From: Cyclobacterium sp.
GTDB taxonomy: Bacteria; Bacteroidota; Bacteroidia; Cytophagales; Cyclobacteriaceae
DNA length: 64,000 nt
NCBI RefSeq assembly: GCF_014762705.1
Contig: NZ_JABURL010000075.1
Coordinates: forward strand, 1 to 64,000
Direction: 5' to 3'
Every line of letters begins with the position of its first letter. The first letter of the stretch is position 1. A program made the position numbers and the translations under genes. Shown piece after piece: positions 17,621 through 25,262 of this stretch. The notes below the pieces were generated by a model, which was not told where the DNA came from, did not search any database, and was given only the letters and a program-made list of their open reading frames with translations.

Positions 17621-18667
17621 ATGAACAAAAAAATGGATGCTGTCAGGTTAACCCAATACAGTCATGGTGCAGGTTGTGGCTGCAAAATAGCGCCCGCAGT
17701 TCTGGAACAAATCCTGGGACATGGGCAGGCTGCAAAAATGGAATTTCCAGGCTTGCTGGTCGGTAACGAAGAAAGTGATGATGCGGCTGTTTTTGATCTG
17801 GATGGTGTCACGGGAATTGTCAGCACCACGGATTTTTTTATGCCCATCGTAGATGATCCATTTGATTTTGGAGCCATTGCAGCCACAAATGCCCTGAGCG
17901 ATATCTATGCCATGGGCGGGCGGCCATTAATGGCCATTGCCATATTGGGTTGGCCCATCGCCAGACTTTCGGCAGCGGTGGCAGCTAAGGTTCTGGATGG
18001 AGGCAGATCCGTTTGCCATAAAGCAGGTATTCCCCTGGCCGGTGGGCACAGTATCGATGCCCCGGAACCCATATTTGGCCTGGCGGTGACCGGAAAGGTG
18101 GCTGTTGATCAGATAAAAAGGAACAATACTGCCAAAAAGGGAGATCGGCTCTATTTGACCAAATCCCTGGGGGTAGGCTTGGTTACTACAGCAGAAAAGA
18201 AAGGTCTGGCCAATAAAGAAGATGTGTTGGCAGCCAAAAGGGCCATGCTGAGCCTGAATGAAGTAGGGGTAAAAGCGGCTGCCTGGCCTGAGGTACATGC
18301 CATGACGGATGTTACCGGCTTTGGTTTGGGGGGACATTTGACCGAGATTTGCAGGGGGAGTAAGCTTTCTGCTAAAATTGAATTGGCAAAAGTTCCTGTA
18401 TTTGATTTTGTGCCCAAATACCTGGAATTGGAATGTATACCGGGTGGTACCCACCGCAATTGGGAAAGCTATGGCAAAGGAATCAGGACAAACCTACCTG
18501 GCGACCGCCTGATTTTGGCTGATCCCCAAACCAGCGGAGGACTATTGATGGCAATAGATCCTGCACATACCAGTGAATTTGAAAATAAAATGGCAGATGA
18601 AGGTTTCCTGCTGAAGCCATTTGGTGAAATGGTGGAAATGCGGGATTGGCTTGTAAGTAGTGAATAA
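17621..18667 (+). CDS. selD: Selenide, water dikinase (selenophosphate synthetase)
   Basis: SelD makes selenophosphate from selenide and ATP. The 348-residue protein carries the hallmark N-terminal loop SHGAGCGCKI with catalytic Cys19, Cys21 and Lys22 (Cys form, no in-frame TGA). The ATP-binding aspartates are in DDAAVFDLDG and TDFFMPIVDDPFDFG, and the PurM-like C-terminal domain has MTDVTGFGLGGHL. It is paired with mnmH (4-bp gap), so its product is expected to feed tRNA selenation. selA/selB and a selC tRNA are not seen here. The convergent SGNH hydrolase gene ends 44 bp downstream. Confidence 0.97.
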   Translation: MNKKMDAVRLTQYSHGAGCGCKIAPAVLEQILGHGQAAKMEFPGLLVGNEESDDAAVFDLDGVTGIVSTTDFFMPIVDDPFDFGAIAATNALSDIYAMGGRPLMAIAILGWPIARLSAAVAAKVLDGGRSVCHKAGIPLAGGHSIDAPEPIFGLAVTGKVAVDQIKRNNTAKKGDRLYLTKSLGVGLVTTAEKKGLANKEDVLAAKRAMLSLNEVGVKAAAWPEVHAMTDVTGFGLGGHLTEICRGSKLSAKIELAKVPVFDFVPKYLELECIPGGTHRNWESYGKGIRTNLPGDRLILADPQTSGGLLMAIDPAHTSEFENKMADEGFLLKPFGEMVEMRDWLVSSE

Positions 18668-18711
18668 AAACTTTTTGTTGCCAGGTCATGGTATTGCGGT
18701 TAGTTGCAGCT

Positions 18712-19638
18712 TTATTTCAGTATCTGCTCCATTGCTGCAATAATTTCTGCTGATTTGGATAGTGCAGCGGGTAAAGGAACACCCTCCTTCATTCCTGGAC
18801 GCTCATGGCCAATGTGGCTGAGCCAGGCATCTTTTGAAATACTTTGTTTTTCTTCCACCAATGCCAGGACTTGCATGCCTTGGGGGAATTTTCTGAAGGC
18901 GGGTTCCGGTAAGTCGGTGTCCAGGTTATCTTGCTCTCCCAATCCTTTTAATAAGCTTTTGGCCATGATCCAATGTCCCTGATCTCCCGGGTGGATTCCA
19001 TCTGCTGCAAGCACAAAATCCGGATCGGTATTTCGTTTGTCTTCCAGGAATTTGCGCATGGGCCAATGCAGGTCGATTACCATCCAGTTTTGCGTAAACT
19101 TCTTACTCATCAACCAGGAGGCATAAATGGCCAATGTATTGGCGTAGGCGGCTCCCTTTCTTTCATCATATACCGGTGGAGTCAGGTGAATTATGGGGAT
19201 TCCTAGGTTTTCAGTTTTTTGATGAAGTTTTTCCTGCCCTTTCTTGTAGGCCTCAAAACGATCCTCGTCAAAAGGCAGGTAAATGCCATCATTCATACCA
19301 TAGCAGGAAAAAATCAGGTCTGGCTTTACCGCTGTAAGAATTCTATCCAACCGTTCATGCAAATCTGGTCTGGGAAATTTTCCATCAGCATGCCCTTCTT
19401 CTGAAAGTCCGGATACCGTTTCACTGGGTAAACCTACATTGATAAAATCCCAGGTCCTTTCCGGATAGGTTAACCTCAGGTAGCTTTCCACATAACTGAC
19501 ATAGCTTCCCCCATAGGTAATGCTGTTGCCCAAAAACAATATCTTTTTAGCAGAAGGTGGAATGGCATAAGCCTCCTGGGCTTTGAGGGGTGAAAACAGC
19601 AGGCAAAACAACAAAGTGAGCAAGGAGAAGTGATACAT
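18712..19638 (-). CDS. Secreted SGNH/GDSL-family hydrolase
   Basis: A predicted exported esterase/acetylhydrolase. The 308 residues have a signal peptide (about 1-20, ending LKAQ) and SGNH blocks: block I LFLGNSITYGG with the nucleophile Ser, block II Gly in NVGLPSET, block III Asn in GMNDGIY, and block V DGIHP supplying Asp and His. All catalytic elements are present. The substrate is not deducible; such enzymes in Bacteroidetes commonly deacetylate polysaccharides, which is inference only. It stands alone on the minus strand between convergent selD and the voltage-sensor-like gene. Confidence 0.88.
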   Translation of the reverse strand: MYHFSLLTLLFCLLFSPLKAQEAYAIPPSAKKILFLGNSITYGGSYVSYVESYLRLTYPERTWDFINVGLPSETVSGLSEEGHADGKFPRPDLHERLDRILTAVKPDLIFSCYGMNDGIYLPFDEDRFEAYKKGQEKLHQKTENLGIPIIHLTPPVYDERKGAAYANTLAIYASWLMSKKFTQNWMVIDLHWPMRKFLEDKRNTDPDFVLAADGIHPGDQGHWIMAKSLLKGLGEQDNLDTDLPEPAFRKFPQGMQVLALVEEKQSISKDAWLSHIGHERPGMKEGVPLPAALSKSAEIIAAMEQILK

Positions 19639-19710
19639 GGAGGATTTTTCTTTGAAATAAAAACCAATATATAAAAAAATGCCAGGTTTTTTATGTCACC
19701 ACCACTGGAT

Positions 19711-20817
19711 TTACCTGTCTGCTTTTTTTTGACGAAGCCAGATAGAAAGTTTCACCAGATCCTCTTCAATGATTTCCCTTTCTGTCCTGTTTTGGTCCAG
19801 CTTTTTTTTCAGCTTTTTGAGTTGGAAATCTGGTTTTATGGCCAGCAAACGATAAAAAAAACTGGCAAAGATTAACCCTTGCCGTGCTTTCATGAGTAAT
19901 GCCCGGAGTTTATACCCCCTGGCCAAATGGGAAAGTTTGGCCACTTTCACGATCCTCAGGGTACGCACAAAGGATACAAATGGTAACAATATGATGAGCA
20001 GGTCTATCCAGTTTTTCTTGATATAGGTGAATTTGTCATCGGAAATGGAAATAAGCAGGATAAATTCAAAAGCAAAAGCCAGCCAGATAAAACCCTGCAC
20101 CATGTCCAGCACAAAAGACAAATCGGTACGAAGCCAGCTTTCCACCTGATCATAAAATTGCCACTCTATCAGTAATACGGGAATGATCAACAAGGCAATG
20201 ACAATCATTGGAATGGAAAATTGCTGTTTGAGCCGGTTGAATAAACCCTCATTGCATTTGGACCAGTGATGGTAGGGGAGCCAGGTTTTTTCAGGCTCCT
20301 CCATATGTCTTAAACCGATTCCCAAAGGTGGGAACAAAAGGGTCAGCAACTTGGGGATAAAGGCACTTTGGGCAATTTTTGACTTTTCCTGAAAAGAAAG
20401 ATATACTATTATAAAAAAATCCAACAGGTATATCAACCAAATGCAAGCATAAACTATGGCCAATTTTCCTATAAAGGGATTGAACTGGAAACCTTGTTCG
20501 TCAAAAGAAAAATTATTGATAATGGCAGCAGTAATCAATAACATCAGCAAGCTGAGATAAAAACCAGGGGCAGCAGTCCATTCCTGATACCGGGACAGTT
20601 TGTTGAGGTTTTTATGTTCGAGTCTGGTTTTGAGAGAAAGATCCCGGGTAGATTGGAGTTGGAGTAAAAAGGGATAACTTTTGGCCAATTCACCTATGGG
20701 CTTGAGCATGTCTGCTTTGATCAGTAAAGCCTCAATCTGGGCCAGGACATATGGATTTTCGCAGCGTTCAATGCCTGCAAAAAGGGAAGATTTCTTGTCC
20801 TTTGTCTCCTGATTCAT
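19711..20817 (-). CDS. Membrane protein with a C-terminal voltage-sensor-like four-helix unit, no recognisable pore
   Basis: A 368-residue protein. A cytoplasmic N-terminus of about 80 residues precedes two membrane helices (about 80-100 and 110-140), a hydrophobic hairpin (about 153-170), and then four closely spaced helices. The last two resemble S3-S4 of voltage sensors: WIDLLIILLPFVSF followed by VRTLRIVKVAKLSHLA, where R/K occurs every third residue. The preceding helix holds an acidic FEF. The protein ends in a basic, coiled-coil-prone tail, with no selectivity-filter motif such as TVGYG. I chose ATG 20817 because a good -33/-7 promoter lies at 20839-20869. Similarity to the ion-transporter fold is inference, and no substrate can be named. 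Confidence 0.6.
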   Translation of the reverse strand: MNQETKDKKSSLFAGIERCENPYVLAQIEALLIKADMLKPIGELAKSYPFLLQLQSTRDLSLKTRLEHKNLNKLSRYQEWTAAPGFYLSLLMLLITAAIINNFSFDEQGFQFNPFIGKLAIVYACIWLIYLLDFFIIVYLSFQEKSKIAQSAFIPKLLTLLFPPLGIGLRHMEEPEKTWLPYHHWSKCNEGLFNRLKQQFSIPMIVIALLIIPVLLIEWQFYDQVESWLRTDLSFVLDMVQGFIWLAFAFEFILLISISDDKFTYIKKNWIDLLIILLPFVSFVRTLRIVKVAKLSHLARGYKLRALLMKARQGLIFASFFYRLLAIKPDFQLKKLKKKLDQNRTEREIIEEDLVKLSIWLRQKKADR

Positions 20818-20838
20818 AAATAACAATTGTTTGAGCGA

Positions 20839-20869
20839 CAAAGATAAGCCCTCTGTCATGCATACCAAA
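20839..20869 (-). promoter_or_regulatory. Bacteroidetes promoter (-33 TTTG, N19, -7 TATCTTTG)
   Basis: Read on the minus strand, TTTG (20869-20866) is followed after 19 bp by TATCTTTG (20846-20839), an exact TAnnTTTG. The predicted transcription start near 20833 falls inside the longest possible reading frame and supports translation from ATG 20817. Confidence 0.65.
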
Positions 20870-21073
20870 ATGGTGCGATTAATCCTTTTAGGCTACGCCC
20901 TTTTTTGGACCTCTGCAGTATATTGGCGGCGTTTTCCCCGGACCAGGTTACAGCCTTCCCGGAGGATTGCCTCCTCCGACCATAAATTTTTGGATGAAGG
21001 AGTAAAAAATCATGCCTGTAACTATAGGTTTTGACAGAAAATCTGACTACATTTTGCTTAAAATAGCAAAGCC

Positions 21074-21187
21074 ATGAGTAAAGATAAGGGAGAAAAAAAG
21101 TCCGATAAAAAGAAACCTGCCAAAAGCATGATGGAAAAAAGAGCGGAAAAGAAGGCCAAGGTAGAAGAGAAAAAACGCAATGGTTAA
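21074..21187 (+). CDS. 37-residue lysine-rich small protein
   Basis: ATG at 21074 opens a 37-codon frame ending TAA at 21185-21187. The peptide is extremely basic: a third of its residues are lysine (starts MSKDKGEKKSDKKKPAKS, ends KVEEKKRNG) with many glutamates, no hydrophobic segment, and predicted helix/disorder. It is followed 33 bp later by its own hairpin terminator. This supports a short independent transcript. I do not recognise a family. It could bind nucleic acid, or be a chance frame, but the terminator and clean start argue for a real gene. Confidence 0.5.
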   Translation: MSKDKGEKKSDKKKPAKSMMEKRAEKKAKVEEKKRNG

Positions 21188-21219
21188 GAGGTAAGGTAAT
21201 CTTATTGCCTTTGAATTAC

Positions 21220-21250
21220 AGCTCCGGAATAAAGGCCGGGGCTTTTTTTA
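21220..21250 (+). terminator. Intrinsic terminator after the small lysine-rich ORF
   Basis: An 8-bp stem AGCTCCGG / CCGGGGCT (one G-U pair) with an 8-nt loop is followed by TTTTTTATTTTTTTT. It ends the transcript of the small ORF before the EEP gene. Confidence 0.8.
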
Positions 21251-21298
21251 TTTTTTTTAAATTGCAATCATCGTAACATCAATAATAACCTAAAAACT

Positions 21299-22138
21299 AT
21301 GAAAATAATTGTTAGCCTTCTTTTAGCAGCAATATGCTGCAATTGGGCCCTTGCTCAATCCGATCACATAACAGTCGCTACCTTCAATATTCGCTATGAT
21401 AATCCGAATGATGATCCCCATACCTGGGACAATAGAAAAGATGTGGTAGCCAACCTAATCCTTTTTCATGAATTTGATATTTTCGGTATTCAGGAAGGCT
21501 TGTCTCAGCAGGTGAATGATCTGGATGAAAGGCTTCCTGATCATGATTTTGTAGGTGTTGGCCGTGATGATGGTGCTGAGAAAGGAGAATATACAGCCAT
21601 TTTTTATAACAGGAAAAAATTCAAAGTTCAGGAATCAGACACCTTCTGGCTGGCACCCGAAACGGATCACCCCAACAAGGGTTGGGACGCAGCCCTGCCC
21701 CGGATCTGTACCTGGGCCAAAATTTCCTCACTCAATGCCAATCAAACCTTTTATGTTTTTAATACTCATTTTGACCATAGGGGAGTGGAAGCCAGGAACC
21801 AGTCTGCGCGGTTGATTCTGGAAAAAATGGAGGAAATCAATACGGAATCTTTACCCGTAATCCTAACCGGGGATTTTAACGTGGGTCAGGAAACAGAGGC
21901 ATACCAGCTGCTAAGGACGGCACCCGGTATGAAGGATACCTTTGATGCTGCCGAAATTGTGTATGCCAATAATGGTACCACCAACAGTTTCGACATCACC
22001 ACAAGCACCGAAAGGATCATTGACCATATTTTTGTCAGTGAAAAAATAAACGTTCAAAAGTACGGGATATTGACCGATACCTATCACAGCCGATTCCCTT
22101 CAGATCACTTTCCCGTGATGGCTGTTATTAATTGGTAA
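21299..22138 (+). CDS. Secreted endonuclease/exonuclease/phosphatase (EEP) family protein
   Basis: A metal-dependent phosphodiesterase-fold protein exported by a signal peptide (about residues 1-20, ending WALAQ). The 279 residues carry EEP motifs: TFNIRYDN near the N-terminus, the metal-binding Glu in GIQEG, NTHFDHRG, the catalytic GDFN, and the terminal SDHFPV with Asp-His. Length and motifs match the small secreted EEP proteins common in Bacteroidetes. The substrate could be nucleic acid, a phospholipid headgroup or a sugar phosphate and cannot be told from sequence. A strong bidirectional terminator follows at once. Confidence 0.88.
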   Translation: MKIIVSLLLAAICCNWALAQSDHITVATFNIRYDNPNDDPHTWDNRKDVVANLILFHEFDIFGIQEGLSQQVNDLDERLPDHDFVGVGRDDGAEKGEYTAIFYNRKKFKVQESDTFWLAPETDHPNKGWDAALPRICTWAKISSLNANQTFYVFNTHFDHRGVEARNQSARLILEKMEEINTESLPVILTGDFNVGQETEAYQLLRTAPGMKDTFDAAEIVYANNGTTNSFDITTSTERIIDHIFVSEKINVQKYGILTDTYHSRFPSDHFPVMAVINW

Positions 22139-22154
22139 ACAGCAGAACACATAA

Positions 22155-22200
22155 AAGAAAAACAGGCAGCAACCAAATGGTTACCGCCTGTTTTTCTTTT
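22155..22200. terminator. Bidirectional intrinsic terminator
   Basis: A long stem pairs AACAGGC-G-AACC (left arm 22161-22174) with GGTT-C-GCCTGTT (right arm 22179-22192). An A-rich left flank and TTTTCTTTTT on the right suit termination in either direction. Confidence 0.85.
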
Positions 22201-22243
22201 TCCAGATTAAAAAATACATGTCCGGAAAATCAAATCTATCCTT

Positions 22244-22286
22244 TTGGTTACTGATGGGTCAGGCCAATGCCTGATCCCATAACCAA
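22244..22286. repeat. Long imperfect hairpin in the intergenic region
   Basis: Arms TTGGTT + ATGGG + TCAGGC (22244-22249, 22254-22258, 22259-22264) pair with GCCTGA + CCCAT + AACCAA (22269-22274, 22276-22280, 22281-22286). This gives 17 base pairs, a CAAT loop, a 4-nt bulge and a 1-nt bulge. No T-tract follows on either strand, so it is not a plain terminator. The rest of the gap between the terminator and 22462 shows no gene. Confidence 0.6.
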
Positions 22287-22461
22287 GACCAATCAGACCG
22301 TCTATTCTCCTGGATAAAAAATACCAACCTCCAATCGACGTGTATTAAAGAATCAACCTAAAAAATTGTTCCTCCCTGTCCTGTCTTACCCTTCGGCTCA
22401 TTTCAACTCCACCAGCCAACTCAACTACAACAACAGGAAGGAACCTGTAATTTGTTATCGA

Positions 22462-22728
22462 TTAATTTTCTGATACAGAAGAACTCCAAATATTGTTTTT
22501 ATCATCCCCTGAGATCATCTCCATGAATTTGCTCCAGGAGCTGAGACGTTTGCGGTCTACTTCGCGGTACATGACCTGCTTCTGACGGATTACGGCTATC
22601 AATTCCATTCCTGTTTCATGAGGAATATTTACGGTTTCATCACCGATTTGAATGTTTAGATTGCCATTGTTAGGATCTACCCAGGTTTTTAACTCATGGG
22701 TATTGGTTTCGAATGTGTACTTTAACAT
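22462..22728 (-). CDS. Small protein of unknown function, tandem paralogue 2
   Basis: An 88-residue soluble protein with no signal peptide. It shares the framework MLKYT-ET-ELKTWVDP-NG-LNIQIG-ETVNIPH-G-E-VIRQKQ-E-RK-SSWSKFME with the neighbouring 22800-23084 protein. The first ~45 residues look like a small beta domain (alternating hydrophobics LNIQIGDETVNI), followed by a helix carrying VIRQKQ. The C-termini diverge after SSWSKFME. I do not recognise the family. The leader just upstream (AACAGCA close to the ATG) and the first 14 coding bases are also shared with the paralogue, which marks a local duplication. Confidence 0.75.
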   Translation of the reverse strand: MLKYTFETNTHELKTWVDPNNGNLNIQIGDETVNIPHETGMELIAVIRQKQVMYREVDRKRLSSWSKFMEMISGDDKNNIWSSSVSEN

Positions 22729-22799
22729 CTTGCTGTTTTTTTAGATAAAAATAAATGGATAAAGAAAATAGGGACCAAAATGGTCAAGGCAGAAGCTGT

Positions 22800-23084
22800 T
22801 TAGGCTGCCTTGTACTTCCGGTCTTTTAATGTAGCGTGATAGCCGTTGTTGTCATTTTTCTGACCGGCAAGCGACTCCATGAACTTGCTCCAGGAGCTGT
22901 TTTTCTTTCTTTCTATTTCCTGAAAGATGGTTTGTTTCTGACGGATTACGCCTACCATTTCCGCTCCGATTTGGTGGGGAATGTTTACAGTCTCATTTCC
23001 AATTTGGATGTTAAGGGATCCATTTTCGGGATCTACCCAGGTTTTCAATTCCCTCTCTGCTGTTTCGTAAGTGTACTTTAACAT
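22800..23084 (-). CDS. Small protein of unknown function, tandem paralogue 1
   Basis: A 94-residue protein paralogous to the gene 71 bp downstream. By eye, well over half of the first 75 positions are identical, including ELKTWVDP, LNIQIG, ETVNIPH, VIRQKQ and SSWSKFME. The C-terminal 20 residues are basic and unique (ending KDRKYKAA). No signal peptide or membrane helix is seen, so it is presumably cytoplasmic. It is the first gene of the pair, and each copy appears to keep its own leader. Function unknown; the strict conservation between copies suggests both are expressed and under selection. Confidence 0.75.
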   Translation of the reverse strand: MLKYTYETAERELKTWVDPENGSLNIQIGNETVNIPHQIGAEMVGVIRQKQTIFQEIERKKNSSWSKFMESLAGQKNDNNGYHATLKDRKYKAA

Positions 23085-23830
23085 GATGCTGTTTATTTAT
23101 ATGAAAGAATATTTTATTTTTAGACTATCCGCTGTTACCCGGAATTTTAAGAAGGTAGAAGAATCTTTTAGCTGTTTGTTCTTTTCGCTTCTTTGTCTTT
23201 ATCGCTGTTTGATGATGCTAAGGTATATAAAATTTTTAAAACAAAAAACATTTTACCGAATTTAAAATACACTTTTAATAGTCTAAAAATGGAAAACCCT
23301 ATTTTTTTGAGATTTTGGCCGATTTTGACCGATTTTTAATTTGAAAAAAAATGAAAATTTTTTTACTGAAATTGTTTCTGCTCAAATTTCCTACTCCATT
23401 AAGGATCAGCCCAACAGGTTTTTCTCTTTTGAAATAGGCAGAAGAAAAGGATCATCAAGATGGCAGCCGGATGCTACTATTGGCAGGAAGGTTTGGTTCT
23501 GTCAGACAAGATCTGGAAGGTGGCTACTTCCACTAGCCCGGGATGGGTAATAAAATTCCGGTTTGAAAAGTCAGCAATCAACATTTACCGGATAGGATGT
23601 TTTCAGACATACCTGTTTGGCGCTAATTCAATCGTGTTTTATGAAATTTTGAAGAAGGCATTAAGGATGCCGACGAAAATTGATCATTTCATAACTACCG
23701 CTAAAGTATAAAGGATAGGATTTGTTTCTAAATTTGAATAAACTGCCATTCAAAAGTTGGTTTTTACCTTTAACAAAGGTATGATTTGGCTTTTTTAAGT
23801 ACTATAAACTGCAATAAATATCTTATCAAT
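23085..23830. other. Gene-poor stretch of about 0.7 kb with a short tandem repeat
   Basis: No convincing gene. Two plus-strand frames (23341-23550 and 23460-23711) overlap one another and have cysteine/tryptophan-rich, low-likelihood translations. At 23311-23337 a 10-bp unit GATTTTGRCC is repeated about 2.7 times. The first ~250 bp are strongly AT-rich. The right end holds the promoter of the PhoX-family gene. Confidence 0.5.
23729..23736 (+). promoter_or_regulatory. Bacteroidetes -7 box upstream of the PhoX-family gene
   Basis: TAAATTTG matches TAnnTTTG exactly, 95 bp before the chosen ATG at 23831. No -33 TTTG lies at the normal distance. Confidence 0.4.
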
Positions 23831-25234
23831 ATGAAACATCCAGCAAAAGATTCCAGAAGAAATTTTATCAAGGCCTCAGGAATGGCCACTATTGGCTTTA
23901 TGGGCTTGTATCAATTCATGAACCCGGCCTTTTCTAGAACATCCGGCAAGGCTACTTTGGGTTATGGCCCATTGAAAAAGGATCCGGAAGGCATTCTCAA
24001 TTTGCCCGAAGGCTTTTCCTATAAAATTATCAGCCAGGCAGGCGATTCCATGGATGATGGTCTTACCTTGCCGGGTGTAGCTGATGGTATGGGTGCTTTT
24101 CAGGGGAAGAATGGAAAAGTGATCGTGGTCCGAAATCATGAGGTAAGCCCCGATGCCTTGCAACATTCAGGCTTTGGTGCTAACTATGAGCTATTGGATA
24201 AAGTAAATAAAAAAGATTTTTATGATTTTGGGAAGGGGGTTTTACCTGCATTAGGGGGAACTACCACCTTTATATATGATGAGCACTCCGGGAAAATGGA
24301 AAAGCAATACCTCAGCCTTGCAGGAACAGTAAGGAATTGTGCAGGGGGGATTACACCCTGGGGGTCCTGGTTGACCTGCGAAGAGAGCACCCTCAAGAAA
24401 GGAGATTATGAAGACCGGTTAGAAAAAGACCATGGTTACGTATTTGAAGTGCCGGCAACTGAGGAGATTTCCAGAGCTGTTCCCAGCCCTATCAAAGCCA
24501 TGGGAAGATTTAACCATGAGGCAGTGGCCATTGATCCGGCTTCAGGAGTGGTTTACTTAACAGAGGATAGGGGAGATGGAATATTTTACAGGTATGTCCC
24601 CAAGAGTCCCGGCAAATTAAATAAGGGAGGTAAACTACAAGCCCTGGCTATTCTGGGAGAAAAAAGCCGGGACACCAGGAATTGGGAGGATAGTGAAGGC
24701 CCTGAGTTTCCCGTAATGGAAGCCCAAAAGGTTTCCTGGATAGATATTGAAAACGTTGAGTCACCAGAGGATGACCTGAGATTCCAGGGTTTTGACAAAG
24801 GAGCAGCTGTTTTTGCAAGAGGTGAAGGTATCTGGTGGGGAGATAAGGAAGTTTATTTTGCCTGTACAAATGGTGGTAAAATCGGAGCAGGTCAGGTTTT
24901 CAGGTATGCGCCGAGTAAGTGGGAAGGTTCTCCGGAAGAGGAAAAGGCACCCGGAGAATTGACCCTATTTGCCGAACCCAATGATCGGAAGATCCTGAAA
25001 AACTGCGACAACCTGGCTGTGGCTCCCTGGGGGGATGTCATTTTGTGTGAAGATCACAAACATCCGTTTTTAGTGGGCATTACCCCAAAAGGGGAGTTGT
25101 ACCACCTGGCAGAGAATGTAGGTTATGCTTCCGAGTTGGCCGGGGGTGTGTTTTCTCCATCCGGCAAAACCTACTTTGTCAATATTCAGGGTCCTGGAAT
25201 TACTCTGGCCATTACAGGGCCCTGGAAAAGTTAA
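23831..25234 (+). CDS. PhoX-family (DUF839) Tat-exported phosphatase-like protein
   Basis: PhoX proteins are Ca/Fe-dependent alkaline phosphatases with a beta-propeller fold. The product (467 residues from the ATG at 23831) begins with a twin-arginine signal DSRRNFIKASG and a hydrophobic stretch, as expected for a cofactor-loaded protein folded in the cytoplasm. Family landmarks visible are VVRNHEVSPD, GGITPWGSWLTCEES, FNHEAVAIDPASG and YLTEDRGDG, matching the DUF839 metal-ligand and propeller motifs. A TTG at 23786 would add 15 residues before the Tat motif, which is less likely. tatC lies at 57.9 kb in the same window. True phosphatase activity is inferred from the family. Confidence 0.85.
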   Translation: MKHPAKDSRRNFIKASGMATIGFMGLYQFMNPAFSRTSGKATLGYGPLKKDPEGILNLPEGFSYKIISQAGDSMDDGLTLPGVADGMGAFQGKNGKVIVVRNHEVSPDALQHSGFGANYELLDKVNKKDFYDFGKGVLPALGGTTTFIYDEHSGKMEKQYLSLAGTVRNCAGGITPWGSWLTCEESTLKKGDYEDRLEKDHGYVFEVPATEEISRAVPSPIKAMGRFNHEAVAIDPASGVVYLTEDRGDGIFYRYVPKSPGKLNKGGKLQALAILGEKSRDTRNWEDSEGPEFPVMEAQKVSWIDIENVESPEDDLRFQGFDKGAAVFARGEGIWWGDKEVYFACTNGGKIGAGQVFRYAPSKWEGSPEEEKAPGELTLFAEPNDRKILKNCDNLAVAPWGDVILCEDHKHPFLVGITPKGELYHLAENVGYASELAGGVFSPSGKTYFVNIQGPGITLAITGPWKS

Positions 25235-25262
25235 CATATTGGCTTTTTTAATTAAAAAGATG

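Noticed and set aside
20831-21034. A 67-codon plus-strand frame with a hydrophobic stretch upstream of the small lysine-rich ORF.
   Set aside because: It overlaps the promoter and 5' end of the divergent voltage-sensor-like gene, and its C-terminal half is arginine-rich without pattern. Most likely chance.
22139-22461. Possible gene or mobile element remnant in the gap between the EEP gene and the small protein gene.
   Set aside because: No open frame with coding character, terminal inverted repeats or transposase trace; only a terminator and an unexplained hairpin are visible.
23341-23711. Two plus-strand reading frames (23341-23550 and 23460-23711) in the gene-poor gap.
   Set aside because: They overlap each other in different frames, their translations lack domain character, and neither has a convincing start signal. 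Treated as non-coding.
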